From NCBI RefSeq assembly GCF_016839145.1, contig NZ_CP069303.1, forward strand, positions 744,001 through 808,000: a stretch of 64,000 bases of DNA, read 5' to 3'. Below, one piece after another: positions 40,965-49,738 of the stretch (position 1 is the first letter of the stretch; each line of letters starts with the position of its first letter). Both the position numbers and the translations under genes were made by a program. The notes under the pieces were generated by a model, which saw nothing but the letters and a program-made list of their open reading frames with translations, was not told the DNA's origin and ran no database searches. The DNA comes from Shinella sp. PSBB067. Lineage in GTDB: Bacteria; Pseudomonadota; Alphaproteobacteria; Rhizobiales; Rhizobiaceae.

Positions 40965-42509
40965 TCAGTCCTGTTGGTCGGCCTGCGCCGGGTCGATTGC
41001 ATCCGCTTCGGCGGTGGTGTCGTCGGCGGCCGGATCGGTTGCCGGATCGTTAGTTTGGGCGCTGCCAGTTTTCGTGACGCGGCGCGGGTCGCTGTCGAGC
41101 ACCAGCCCCAGCGCGTCGAGCTTGGCGTTGGTCGCGGCGATCTCGGCCAGTACGGCGTCGGGGTTGCGGCCCTGACGGGCGATCACCTCGGCCAGAGTCA
41201 TGGTGCCCGAGCGGATCGACAGCAGGTTCGCCATCGCGTCCTTCTGCGGATCGACGGCCTCGAACTTCGGCGGCGACCATTCGACCGGCACGATCGGCGA
41301 CGGGATCTGCCCCGCCGCCCATGCGGCTTCCGTGAACCAGCGCCAGACCGGGGCGCAGAACATCGGGATGAACAGCTGCCACTGCACGGCGTCGATCTGG
41401 CGGCGGAACTCCACCAGCCCCGCCCGGATCGAGGAGTAGTTGACCTGGCTGAGATCGCCGGTCAGCAGCTCGTAGGGCACGCGGAACCCGGCCGAGATCG
41501 TGTGCAGGCTCGCCCGCTTGTACTCACCGTAGCCGCCGGTCGCCGAGGGCTGGTTGAAGCGAATATCCTTGCCGCCGCGTGCATAGGCGATCAGCCCCGG
41601 CTCGAACTGCTCGACCCGGTTGCCGTCGGCATCGACCACGGAGGGCGCGATACCCTGCTGCGCCTCGTCGTCGCCGAAGACGATGGCGGTGACGCAGGCC
41701 TCGGTCTTCTTGCGGACCAGTTCCGCCACCTCGTAATCGTCGAGATCGCGCAAGCTGCGGATCACCGGCGCCCCCCAGGGGACGCCGCGCGCCTGAGTGC
41801 GCTGCTTCTCATAGACATGGGCGATCTCGGTCGCCGGGACCGGGCGGCTTTGCAGACCGTTCTGCAAGGCCCCATAGGCGTCGCCCGGATGCTCGGCATG
41901 GAGCCAATAGGCCCGGCGCTTGCCGACCGGGTCGAACTCGATCCCTTGGACCAGCCGTCCCGCGCCGATGGCGCCGGATTTGGTGGCGTCGAGGAAATCG
42001 GCCTCCAGCACCTGCAATTGCAGCGGGACCGGCAGTCCGTCGCTCGCGCGCCGCAGGCGGCGGCGCACCAGCACCTCGCCAGCTTCGACCATCTCGCGGC
42101 AGATCAGCGTCTGCAGCCCGTAGAAATCCAGTTGGCCGTCGGCATCGCAGTCCGCCGTCCAGCGCTCGAACAGGGCATCGACCTTCCGGTCGAGCGTGTC
42201 GTCGCCGCTGGCGGCGCGCGGCATGATGCCCGCGCCGATGATGTTGTTCACCAGCACCGCCACGGCCTTGGCCGCATGCGGGTTGTTGCGCACTAGATCG
42301 CGCATCCGGTCGCGCAACAGCGCCCCGGCCACGCCGATCTCGGTATCGGCCGAGGATCCGGGCGCGCGCCAACCCTCGGTCCGCCGCCCGCGCGCGGCAC
42401 CGTCATAACCGCGCGTCAGGGTCTCGAAGACCTGACGGGCCATGACGCGGCGGGCCGCCATGCGCGGCGCCACCGTGGCGATGGCGTGATCGAACCAGGT
42501 CGCCGACAT
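40965..42509 (-). CDS. lambda-family portal protein
   Basis: The 514-residue protein matches the lambda gpB-type portal (VRNNPHAAKAVAVLVNNIIG, FYGLQTLICREMVEAGEVLV, GFRVPYELLTGDLSQVNYSSIRAG, FRRQIDAVQWQLFIPMFCAPV). It forms the dodecameric DNA gate at one capsid vertex. TGATG overlap with gpW and 4 nt from the capsid fusion gene. Confidence 0.93.
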   Translation of the reverse strand: MSATWFDHAIATVAPRMAARRVMARQVFETLTRGYDGAARGRRTEGWRAPGSSADTEIGVAGALLRDRMRDLVRNNPHAAKAVAVLVNNIIGAGIMPRAASGDDTLDRKVDALFERWTADCDADGQLDFYGLQTLICREMVEAGEVLVRRRLRRASDGLPVPLQLQVLEADFLDATKSGAIGAGRLVQGIEFDPVGKRRAYWLHAEHPGDAYGALQNGLQSRPVPATEIAHVYEKQRTQARGVPWGAPVIRSLRDLDDYEVAELVRKKTEACVTAIVFGDDEAQQGIAPSVVDADGNRVEQFEPGLIAYARGGKDIRFNQPSATGGYGEYKRASLHTISAGFRVPYELLTGDLSQVNYSSIRAGLVEFRRQIDAVQWQLFIPMFCAPVWRWFTEAAWAAGQIPSPIVPVEWSPPKFEAVDPQKDAMANLLSIRSGTMTLAEVIARQGRNPDAVLAEIAATNAKLDALGLVLDSDPRRVTKTGSAQTNDPATDPAADDTTAEADAIDPAQADQQD

Positions 42510-42718
42510 CAGCGATCCCCGCGGCTGAAGCCCGCAAGCCCGGCGACCGGCAGCGGACGGCCCACGCCCGCGATGGCGCGCTCGATGGTCCGGATGCGGG
42601 CGAGCAGATCCTCGGCCGAGCCGTAATCCACCGACTTGCCGTCATAGCTGACGCGCGTCGTGCCGCTGGCATAGGCCCGGCGCAGCGCCGAGAGCTCGGT
42701 TTCCGTCCAGTCGGTCAT
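42509..42718 (-). CDS. gpW-family head-tail joining protein
   Basis: The 69-residue protein (MTDWTETELSALRRAYASGTTRVSYDGKSV) has the gpW pattern, including the helix start and the SVDYGSAEDLLARIRTIERAI segment. It plugs or joins the portal in lambda-type heads. It lies 2 nt after the terminase stop and overlaps the portal gene. Confidence 0.88.
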   Translation of the reverse strand: MTDWTETELSALRRAYASGTTRVSYDGKSVDYGSAEDLLARIRTIERAIAGVGRPLPVAGLAGFSRGDR

Positions 42719-42720
42719 GT

Positions 42721-44727
42721 TCAGAACCATCCTCCGCGCCGTCCGAGCCAGTCGGAGCGGCGCTTGCCCTGCGGGGCCTGTCCCGGCCGGTTGATCTGTC
42801 CGGCGGGATCGGTGTCGGTGGGGGCGGCCCCGAGTTGATCCTCGAGGTCGCGCCATTTCTCGTCGGGCCAGCGGTCCGCGCCCGCGATCCAGGCGGCGGC
42901 GCGGGCATAGACCCGGCAGTCCAGCGCCTCGTTGCGCTCGCGCAGCTTCTGCCATTCCAGCCGGGCGAAGCCGCGCTTCGTGCGCACCGTCACCAGCTGT
43001 TCGGCCACGAACTGCTTCAGCCATTCGTTCTCGACCCAATGCGGCAGGTGCACCGAGCCGGGCGGGAACGCCGCACCCTCCGCCATGTCCTCTTCGGTCG
43101 GCCGTTCCAGCCGTAGGAAACGATAGGTTTCGGCCTTGAAGGTCGACACCGCCACGGTCCAAAGCCGCGCCCCGCGCCGCAGACGTTTGCCGCCCTCGGT
43201 CGCGTCCACGAAGGTCGGGCCCGAGACCGGGCTCGAGCGATTGAACCCCTCGACACCCTTCACCGGCGACACCTGCCCAAACCCTTGCGCCCGCGACCAG
43301 GAGTAGACGGCCGGGGCCTCGTAGCCGGTGTCGATGGCGAGCCGCGCGATGCGCAGATGAGCGCCGCGTTCGTGCGGCCAGGACCGGTCCAGCAGCGCCG
43401 TCAGTTCCGACCATGCGTCGTGCCGATCCGGGCCGCCCTCGATCACGACGTGATCGACGAGCCAGCTTTCCAACCCGCGACCCCAGGCCCAGACGTCGAC
43501 CTCGATCCGGTCCTTCTGCACGTCGGCCCCGGCGGTCAGGAACAGCCCGCCCGCAGGTACGGTGCCGGATGTCCAGCGCTCGCGCCGGTCGTAGAGCCGC
43601 TGCCAGTCCGGGGCTTCGCCGGTCTCGACCCATGTCTCGCCGAGGATGGTGTTGCGGAACGCCTTGATCGCTTCGTCCGACCCCTGCGCCGCGTCCCAGG
43701 CCCGCACGATCCGCTCCCAGCTCAGCCAGCCGATCGGCGAATAGAGTGCCGAGAGGTGATACCCGACGGTGGTCGGATCGGCGGCCGAGGCGGTCGCCCG
43801 CCATTCACCGGCTTCCAGCATCGCCGTCTTGTGGTGCTCCGCGATTGCCGCGTCGCAGCCTTCGCAGTGATATTCCGCCGTCTCGGGGCGGCCCTTCTGC
43901 CAGCGCAGCCGGTCGAACTTAAGCCATTGGGAATGGCCGCAATGCGGGCACGGCACGAAGTACCGTCGCTGGTCGCTGGCCTCGTATTCGCGCTCTATGC
44001 GCGACAGCCCCCGGATCGTCGGCGTCGAGACCAGGAACACCTTGCGACGATGCGCGAAGGTCAATGACCGCGCTTCGGCCAGCGTGACCGGGTCGCCTTC
44101 CTCGTCGGCCGAGGCCGGATAGGCGTCGACCTCGTCGAGGAAGATGTAGCGCGCCGGGGTGGACCGCAGCCCGACTGCCGAGTTCGCCCCAGTCATGATC
44201 AGGATGCCGCCGGAGAACTCCTTCGACAGCATGGTGTTGCCCGCATCGCGCGAACGGGCGGGTTTCACCCGCTCGCGCAGTTCCGGACTTTCGTCGATCA
44301 GCGGATCGATCCGCTGGCGCGAGTTGCGCTTGGCCAGTTCCACCGTCGGCTGGACGGCGAGCATCGGCCCCGGCGCCTGGTGGATCGCGAACCCGATCCA
44401 GTTGTTCCCGGCCTCGGTCGCGCCGACCTGTGCGGCCTTCATGAACACGATCCGCTGGGTTGGATCGCCCGGCGACAGCCGGTCCATGATCTCGCGCATG
44501 TAGGGCGTGCGCACCGTGCGATACCGCCCGGGTTCGGCCGAGGCGCGGCCCGAGAGCATCCGGTGCCGATCCGCCCATTCCGAGACAGTCAGGTCCGGGT
44601 CGGGCCGCAGCCCGTTGCCCCAGGCGCGCAGGATCTCGCCCGCGCCGTCGAAGTCCGTCAGGCCATCGCCGCTTTCACCGGAAGTCGGGCCGGACCTCGG
44701 CGAGTTCGTCGAGGTGGGCGCGTACAT
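42721..44727 (-). CDS. terminase large subunit (lambda gpA family)
   Basis: The 668-residue packaging motor has an N-terminal ATPase (adenine-binding and Walker-like region VFMKAAQVGATEAGNNWIGF, Walker B YIFLDEVDAYPAS, coupling motif LVSTPTIRG), a zinc-like CPHCGH...CEGC insertion, and a C-terminal nuclease (LFLTAGADVQKDRIEVDVWAWG, IDTGYEAPAVY). It makes cohesive or headful ends by packaging concatemers. The start at 44727 overlaps the small subunit gene by 53 nt; no other good start fits. Confidence 0.93.
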   Translation of the reverse strand: MYAPTSTNSPRSGPTSGESGDGLTDFDGAGEILRAWGNGLRPDPDLTVSEWADRHRMLSGRASAEPGRYRTVRTPYMREIMDRLSPGDPTQRIVFMKAAQVGATEAGNNWIGFAIHQAPGPMLAVQPTVELAKRNSRQRIDPLIDESPELRERVKPARSRDAGNTMLSKEFSGGILIMTGANSAVGLRSTPARYIFLDEVDAYPASADEEGDPVTLAEARSLTFAHRRKVFLVSTPTIRGLSRIEREYEASDQRRYFVPCPHCGHSQWLKFDRLRWQKGRPETAEYHCEGCDAAIAEHHKTAMLEAGEWRATASAADPTTVGYHLSALYSPIGWLSWERIVRAWDAAQGSDEAIKAFRNTILGETWVETGEAPDWQRLYDRRERWTSGTVPAGGLFLTAGADVQKDRIEVDVWAWGRGLESWLVDHVVIEGGPDRHDAWSELTALLDRSWPHERGAHLRIARLAIDTGYEAPAVYSWSRAQGFGQVSPVKGVEGFNRSSPVSGPTFVDATEGGKRLRRGARLWTVAVSTFKAETYRFLRLERPTEEDMAEGAAFPPGSVHLPHWVENEWLKQFVAEQLVTVRTKRGFARLEWQKLRERNEALDCRVYARAAAWIAGADRWPDEKWRDLEDQLGAAPTDTDPAGQINRPGQAPQGKRRSDWLGRRGGWF

Positions 44728-45271
44728 GCTTTTCTAGGACCTTCTGCATCGCGGCTGGCTCCACGGTGATCTGCTGGCCCGTGGCTTCGCTGCACGACGC
44801 CGAGATCTCGGCCGCCATCAGCGCCGCCGCGCGCGCAGGCCAGTTCACCCATGCGTCCCGTTCGTCCCGCGCCAGCCGGAACACCAGCGCCAGCGCACGG
44901 GCCCGCTCGATCAACTCTCCCTTCAGCTTCTGCAGCCGGATGCGCCGTTCCTGCGCCTTAAGCACCTCATTCGCGGTCTTCGCCTGCAGGAAGGTCGTGC
45001 CGCCACCGACCGCCGGGACCGCCAGCCCCTGTTCACGGAGCGTGTCGCCGACGGCGGCCACCGCGGCCTCGGGGACGGGCTTCAGCTTCGGCGTGGGCGG
45101 CTTGCGGGTCTTTGACGGGTCCGTCGTTTCGGCACGCCGGGCGTCGCTGGCCGCTGCGTTGATGCTGCCGTCCGGATAGAGAACCAGCCGCTCGGCCGTC
45201 TTCGCCTTCTGGATCGCGCCCCGCGACAGCCCGACATGGGCGGCGTACTGGCGCTCGCTCATGCCCTGCAT
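44675..45271 (-). CDS. terminase small subunit (Nu1-like)
   Basis: The 198-residue protein has an N-terminal HTH (MSERQYAAHVGLSRGAIQKAKTA), a Pro/Lys-rich linker, a helical oligomerisation region (LKAQERRIRLQKLKGELIERARA) and a C-terminal terminase-interaction part. It recognises the pac or cos site. The start at 45271 has GGAG at 7 nt; 45262 is an alternative. It is the first gene of the late operon. Confidence 0.85.
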   Translation of the reverse strand: MQGMSERQYAAHVGLSRGAIQKAKTAERLVLYPDGSINAAASDARRAETTDPSKTRKPPTPKLKPVPEAAVAAVGDTLREQGLAVPAVGGGTTFLQAKTANEVLKAQERRIRLQKLKGELIERARALALVFRLARDERDAWVNWPARAAALMAAEISASCSEATGQQITVEPAAMQKVLEKHVRAHLDELAEVRPDFR

Positions 45272-45303
45272 CGACAGCTCCGATTATCATTTAAAATCAG
45301 GTT

Positions 45304-45320
45304 CTTATCGAGTTGATAAG
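45304..45320. promoter_or_regulatory. CTTATC-N5-GATAAG palindrome in the late-operon promoter region
   Basis: Perfect 6-bp arms (45304-45309, 45315-45320) lie in an AT-rich stretch (45286-45320) of the 113-nt divergent gap between terS and a small plus-strand gene. This is the natural place for the late promoter and its control site. Confidence 0.45.
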
Positions 45321-45384
45321 CGCGGCGGCGAGAGCGAACGTCACTCCAGCGAAGCGATGCAACTCGACCCAAGGAGCCACCACG

Positions 45385-45657
45385 ATGACCAGCCGCCTGA
45401 ACCCGATCACCACCCCGCGCCACGAACTCCGGGCCGAGAATGCGCGCCGGAACAAGGAAGCCGCGCTCGCGGCCTTCATGGGCAAGAAGGCCGAGATCGA
45501 CGAGATGCTCGCCCGTCTGCAGGCGCTCAGCGACGACCATTTCAACTGCCATCCCGACGAGGTGGGCTGGGCCATGGTCGGCACCCTCGAACACTACGCC
45601 AGCCTCCTGAAGCGCATCACCGACAGTGCCTTCGGCGAAGGCGAACACGCCCGCTGA
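45385..45657 (+). CDS. small phage protein, unknown
   Basis: Not recognised. The 90-residue, mainly helical protein (RAENARRNKEAALAAFMGKKAEIDEMLARL, ending DSAFGEGEHAR) has a clear AAGGAG before its ATG. It is transcribed away from the packaging operon and is followed by the DUF3489 gene. Such a small ORF is frequently seen at this position in alphaproteobacterial prophages. Confidence 0.65.
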   Translation: MTSRLNPITTPRHELRAENARRNKEAALAAFMGKKAEIDEMLARLQALSDDHFNCHPDEVGWAMVGTLEHYASLLKRITDSAFGEGEHAR

Positions 45658-45752
45658 TCTCCGGCACTGCCGGAACTCCTGCCGCGCGCCCTGCGCGGCT
45701 CGGGGTCGTAGGAGGGTCGCGATGGTCGCGGCCCCCGATACGGAGACTCCAG

Positions 45753-46325
45753 ATGACCAAGCTTTCCGACACCCAGCTCGTGATCCTCAGCGCCACCGCG
45801 CAGCGCGAGGACCGAAACGTCCTGCCGCTCCCCGGCTCGCTCCGCGGCGGCGCGGCTGCCAAGGTGGTCGGCGCGCTGCTCTCCCGCGGGCTGATCGCCG
45901 AGACGACGACCGACAGCCAGACCAAGGCGGACGCCGCTCTCAACCGCATCTGGCGCAACGACGAGGACGGCCGCGCCATCCTCCTGCACATCACCGACGC
46001 GGGTCTCGCTGCCATCGGCGTCGAGCCGGAGGGCGGCGACAGCGCGCCCGCGGGCGCCGACGAGGCGGCCCCGCAGGACGCTCCCGCCGAGGCCAACCCC
46101 GCGCCCAAGGCGCGCACACCGCGCACCGGCACGAAGCAGGCGAAGCTGATCGAGATGCTCCGCTCCGACGGCGGCGCGACCATCGGCGAGATTGTCGTCG
46201 CGACGGGCTGGCAGCCGCACACAGTTCGCGGGGCATTTGCCGGCGCGCTGAAGAAAAAGCTCGGCCTCGAAGTGACCTCCGACAAGGTCGAGGGGCGCGG
46301 GCGGGTCTACCGGCTCGAAGCCTGA
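45753..46325 (+). CDS. DUF3489 family protein
   Basis: The 190-residue protein has an N-terminal DUF3489-like part (LSDTQLVILSATAQREDRNVLP) and a C-terminal winged-helix-like half (GTKQAKLIEMLRSDGGATIGEIVVATGWQ, HTVRGAFAGALKKKLGLEV), joined by an Ala/Pro-rich linker. The C-terminal half looks DNA-binding. It converges with and overlaps the small membrane gene by 19 nt. Confidence 0.82.
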   Translation: MTKLSDTQLVILSATAQREDRNVLPLPGSLRGGAAAKVVGALLSRGLIAETTTDSQTKADAALNRIWRNDEDGRAILLHITDAGLAAIGVEPEGGDSAPAGADEAAPQDAPAEANPAPKARTPRTGTKQAKLIEMLRSDGGATIGEIVVATGWQPHTVRGAFAGALKKKLGLEVTSDKVEGRGRVYRLEA

Positions 46326-46627
46326 TCCCGACCCGGCGCGCCGCCGAAGTCCCGGCGGTAGGGAAGCCGGACCGGAACAGAGCCGCCGCTCGTCCTGAGC
46401 GGCGGCTTCTTCGCTCTGACGCGGATCGCCTCGAACAGCCGCCGGAGGCCAAAGCTCCGGACAATGCTCACGATGGTGAAGACCGCCCCCATCTTCAGGT
46501 TCTGCGCCAGCGTCGTGTGCAGCCCGAAAACCGGGAAGATCAGGATCTGCGTCACGACGGCGACGCCGTAGCCGACCGCCACGTTGGCGATGGCCTCGAC
46601 CAGCGACATGGCACGGCTCTGCTTCAT
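46307..46627 (-). CDS. small two-helix membrane protein (DUF7220/DUF2061-like)
   Basis: The 106-residue protein begins MKQSRAMSLVEAIANVAVGYG and has two hydrophobic helices (about residues 13-36 and 45-58) with a basic C-terminal end containing RRLFEAIRVRAKKPP. Its role is unknown. It follows the cytosine methyltransferase gene on the same strand by 9 nt. Confidence 0.65.
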   Translation of the reverse strand: MKQSRAMSLVEAIANVAVGYGVAVVTQILIFPVFGLHTTLAQNLKMGAVFTIVSIVRSFGLRRLFEAIRVRAKKPPLRTSGGSVPVRLPYRRDFGGAPGRDQASSR

Positions 46628-46636
46628 GCCATCCCC

Positions 46637-47545
46637 TCATCCATCGGCGAGCAATTGAGCTGCGAGAGTTCGGAGCGCATGCGCCGCAACCAGCGGGACC
46701 ACTCCGTTGCCACAGAGCCGAAGCCGGTCCACCCGGTGGGCCAGCCCATCAGCGCCTCGACGAAGGCTGGGTTCAACGTCCGGGGCGTGTCGGAGGAATG
46801 CGCGCCAGCCATCGGCGTCACCAGGACCTGGCGGCCAAGCAGGCCGTTCACCGGCGTGTTCGCGAGGCTCGTCGCACCGTCCTTGTGATCCCGCGCCGTC
46901 GGCGTCATCCACATCCGCATCATCTCCGTCCGCTTGCCGCCACTCGACCGCGTCCCCGAGCAGGCGCGCGGGGTCGGCCAGGTGGTCGCGCTCCCGGTGG
47001 GCGAGGATGAAGAGCCTTTCGCGCCGATGGGGCGCGCCGACTTCCGCCGCCGTGAAGAGACCTGCCGCAAGCCTGTAGCCCATGCCGACCAGTCCGCTGG
47101 CGATTTCAGGGAAGCCGAGGCGGAGATGATGGGCGACGTTCTCGAGGAACACGAAGGGCGGCTCGACCTCGCCGACGATGCGGGCGACATGCGGCCAGAG
47201 GTGGCGCGGATCGTCGGCACCCCGGAGCTTGCCCGCGACCGAGAACGGCTGGCACGGATAGCCCGCAGTGACGATGTCCACCGCGCCGCGCCACGCGCGG
47301 CCATCGAAGGTTCCAACGTCGTCCCAGAGAGGCGCGCGATCCAGGGACGCATCTTCCATCCGCGCCACGAGAGTGGCTGCGGCGAAGGTTTCCCGTTCGA
47401 CATGGCCCACAGCACGATATCCGGGGATGGCGATGGCGAGCCCAAGATCGAGCCCGCCCGCGCCGGAGCAGAGGGAGAGGCCGAACAAACATGCGTCTCC
47501 GGCTCCGGAAGTGTCTCCGGAGGAAGGTAAAGCCAGGTCATGCAT
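46637..47545 (-). CDS. C5-cytosine DNA methyltransferase
   Basis: The 302-residue enzyme has motif I (LFGLSLCSGAGGLDLGL), the catalytic PCQ loop (TAGYPCQPFSVAGK), the ENV motif (VFLENVAHHLR) and C-terminal motifs IX-X (RLRLCGNGVVPLVA). No restriction endonuclease is seen next to it, so it is probably an orphan methylase protecting phage DNA. The start at 47545 lies one base past the stop of the adenine methylase gene; the frame extends further upstream (47623) but overlaps that gene. Confidence 0.9.
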   Translation of the reverse strand: MHDLALPSSGDTSGAGDACLFGLSLCSGAGGLDLGLAIAIPGYRAVGHVERETFAAATLVARMEDASLDRAPLWDDVGTFDGRAWRGAVDIVTAGYPCQPFSVAGKLRGADDPRHLWPHVARIVGEVEPPFVFLENVAHHLRLGFPEIASGLVGMGYRLAAGLFTAAEVGAPHRRERLFILAHRERDHLADPARLLGDAVEWRQADGDDADVDDADGAGSQGRCDEPREHAGERPAWPPGPGDADGWRAFLRHAPDVEPSLRRGADGLAHRVDRLRLCGNGVVPLVAAHALRTLAAQLLADG

Positions 47546-47546
47546 G

Positions 47547-48941
47547 TCACGCGGCGGTCTTGCGCTTTCGCGCGGGTTCGGGAGCGGTGTCCGTGACCGG
47601 AGCGGCGTCCCTGACCGGAACATCGGCGGGGGCTTCGGCGTCTTGGCCCAGCCGCTCGGTTCTCACCTGCGCGAAGGTCCGGCCATCGCCGTCGAGGATC
47701 GCCTCCTTGCCGGTTTCGGCCTGCCAGCGTTCGACGGCGACGTCGATGTAGGCCGGGCTGATCTCCATCGCGAAGACACGGCGGCCGTTGGCCTCGCCCG
47801 CCATGATCTGCGACCCAGACCCCGAGAACGGCTCATAGCAGAGGCCGCCCCGCGCCACATGCTGGCGCATCGGGATCCCGAAGGCGTCGAGCGGTTTCGG
47901 CGTCGGGTGGTCGGGGCGCTCGTCCTTGGCGAAGGATGGCATCTCCCAGGTGGAGGGGAGCGTCTGCTCGGCGACCTTCGGCGGGCGGTTCGGGCGGCGC
48001 CAGCCCATGAAGCAGGGCTCGTGCTTCCAAAGGTAGTGCGACCGGGTCAGGACGCCGCGGTCCTTCACCCAGATGATCTGCTGGTGGACGAAGGCGCCCG
48101 CCTTCTCCCAGCAAGCCTCGAGCATCGCTTGGCGGCGCGAGGCGTGCCAGCAGTACCAGGCGGCGTCTTCCGCGATGGCCTCGGCGACCGCCGCAGCGAT
48201 GAAGCCGTCGTAGAGCTCCGCGCCCTGCGAGGAGTCGTCCCAAGTTGTGCCGTAGGACGCGGACCAATCCTTGTTGCGGGTCGGATGGTTCGAGCCATCG
48301 TAATCGACGAGATACGGCGGGTCGGTCGCGAACAGGATCGCCCGTTCGCCGTTCATCAGGCGGCGCACATCGGCAGCGCTGGTGCTGTCGCCGCAGAGCA
48401 GTCGGTGGTCGCCGAGGATCCAGAGATCGCCCGTCCGTGACGCCGGGTTGCGCGGTGGCTCGGGGATGGTCACCGGCGGCACGGAGCCTCCGGCGCCACC
48501 TTCTTCACCGTCCCCCTCAGGTACATAGGCCAGCAGCTTGTCCAACTCGCCGTCGGAGAAGCCGACCAGCGACAGGTCGAAATCCTCGGCCAGCAGGTCG
48601 TTCAGTTCCGCCGACAGCAGCGCCTCGTCCCAGGTGCCGAGTTCCGTCAGTTTGTTGTCCGCGATCCGGTACGCCCGGCGCTGCGCCTCGGTCAGGTGCC
48701 CGAGCACGATCACCGGCGCTTCGGTCAGCCCGAGCTGGGTGGCCGCCAGCACGCGCCCGTGCCCGGCAATCAGCTCGCCATCCTCGCCCACGAGGCAGGG
48801 CACGGTCCAGCCGAACTCGGCCATGCTGGCGGCGATCTTCGCGACCTGGTCCGGCCCGTGCGCCTTCGCGTTCTTCGCGTAGGGCTGGAGGCGCGACAGC
48901 GGCCACGTCTCGATCGCGTCCGGGGCGAAGCTCAGCGTCAT
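47547..48941 (-). CDS. ParB-domain DNA methyltransferase (N6-adenine/N4-cytosine type)
   Basis: The 464-residue protein has an N-terminal ParB-nuclease-like domain (LSRLQPYAKNAKAHGPDQVAKIAASM, ELIAGHGRVLAATQLG) and a C-terminal methyltransferase with the DPPY catalytic motif (LFATDPPYLVDYDG) and the SAM-binding FSGSGSQ motif (YEPFSGSGSQIMAGE). This fusion is common in phages. It may modify phage DNA against host restriction. The ATG at 48941 is preferred over upstream frames lacking family sequence. Confidence 0.9.
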   Translation of the reverse strand: MTLSFAPDAIETWPLSRLQPYAKNAKAHGPDQVAKIAASMAEFGWTVPCLVGEDGELIAGHGRVLAATQLGLTEAPVIVLGHLTEAQRRAYRIADNKLTELGTWDEALLSAELNDLLAEDFDLSLVGFSDGELDKLLAYVPEGDGEEGGAGGSVPPVTIPEPPRNPASRTGDLWILGDHRLLCGDSTSAADVRRLMNGERAILFATDPPYLVDYDGSNHPTRNKDWSASYGTTWDDSSQGAELYDGFIAAAVAEAIAEDAAWYCWHASRRQAMLEACWEKAGAFVHQQIIWVKDRGVLTRSHYLWKHEPCFMGWRRPNRPPKVAEQTLPSTWEMPSFAKDERPDHPTPKPLDAFGIPMRQHVARGGLCYEPFSGSGSQIMAGEANGRRVFAMEISPAYIDVAVERWQAETGKEAILDGDGRTFAQVRTERLGQDAEAPADVPVRDAAPVTDTAPEPARKRKTAA

Positions 48942-49000
48942 GGTGGGCAAGGTTCCTCGGTCGGGTGGATGCCGTTGGCTTCCGGACTCCGGATGCCGGG

Positions 49001-49237
49001 CTGGACTCCACACGGGGTCCAGCGGCTACCAGCGGTGTCCGGTCGGAAGGCCAGCGTTCATTGGTGTTTGCGCGGGGCGCGTGAGGCTCCGGCTTCCGGG
49101 TGGCTTCCCAAAAATCCGGCCCTGTCGCTGGCGATGTCCCGCGCTTCGCCCGCCAGCATACGAAAACGCCCAGGAAGGAACCGGAAACTGCCGTGGGCTG
49201 GACCCCGGCCGGACCCTTGCTGGATACCGGGGTCCAG
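49001..49237. repeat. paired CTGGAC(T/C)CC...GGGGTCCAG hairpins in a gene-free gap
   Basis: The 416-nt gap 48942-49357 has no gene I can support. It contains two similar hairpins: 49001-49009 with 49014-49022 (one mismatch) and 49198-49206 with 49229-49237 (perfect 9 bp), both built on CTGGAC and GGGGTCCAG. They might be structured leader elements for the methyltransferase transcript or terminators of the genes to the right; no poly-T follows. Confidence 0.45.
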
Positions 49238-49338
49238 GTGGCCCCCGTCAACGCAAAGGGGAGAGCGAGCCTTCCAGCGCACTCTCCCCATCTTGCCTTC
49301 GGAATAGCACGATCATGTTGCAGATGTCGAAGGAAAAA

Positions 49339-49350
49339 GTGTTGCAACAC
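49339..49350. promoter_or_regulatory. 12-bp perfect palindrome GTGTTGCAACAC
   Basis: Located 8 nt beyond the stop of the DUF6362-like gene, in an AT-richer stretch (49310-49357) at the right end of the gene-free gap. Another TGTTGCA occurs at 49316-49322. Together they look like operator half-sites for the methyltransferase promoter. Confidence 0.4.
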
Positions 49351-49357
49351 ATTGGAG

Positions 49358-49738
49358 TCACTGCGCATTCAGGCGCGCGGCGATCTTGGTCAGCGCCAGC
49401 TGCCAGCGCCGCCATGCGGTCGTGCGGTCGCAGCCGAGCTCGCCGCTGATCTGCTTCCACGGCACGCGGGCGGCGCGCGACCAGACCAGCTTGCGCTCCG
49501 CCTCCTCGATCCAGAGCACCCAGTCGAAGGTCTGCTCGAGCCGGGTGATCGCGGCGGCCGAGGGCCAGACCCGCATCGGCTGCGGCTCCATCGCCGCGAT
49601 CTCGCGGCTGGTCCGCACGATGTCGGGCCAGGTGTTGAAGTAGCCCTGCGCCTTCACCGGAGGCAGCTTGCGCAGGGTGCGGAACGCCTCCTCGAAATGA
49701 TCGGCGACGCAGTCGGCGGTCCATTCACGATCAGCCAT
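49358..49738 (-). CDS. phage DUF6362-like protein with C-terminal HTH
   Basis: The 126-residue protein (MADREWTADCVADHFEEAFR) ends with a helix-turn-helix-like segment (RVPWKQISGELGCDRTTAWRRWQLALTKIAARL). It may be a small regulator or packaging accessory; the activity is unknown. It overlaps the upstream 66-residue gene by 8 nt. Confidence 0.75.
   Translation of the reverse strand: MADREWTADCVADHFEEAFRTLRKLPPVKAQGYFNTWPDIVRTSREIAAMEPQPMRVWPSAAAITRLEQTFDWVLWIEEAERKLVWSRAARVPWKQISGELGCDRTTAWRRWQLALTKIAARLNAQ

Noticed and set aside
45261..46325. 354-codon plus frame starting before the DUF3489 gene
   Set aside because: The first about 160 codons overlap the 90-residue gene in another frame and are Arg/Pro-rich; the real start at 45753 gives the family N-terminus.
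46624..47550. 308-codon minus frame overlapping the cytosine methyltransferase
   Set aside because: Ser/Arg-rich sequence without motifs; the neighbouring frame contains motif I, PCQ and ENV of a C5 methyltransferase.
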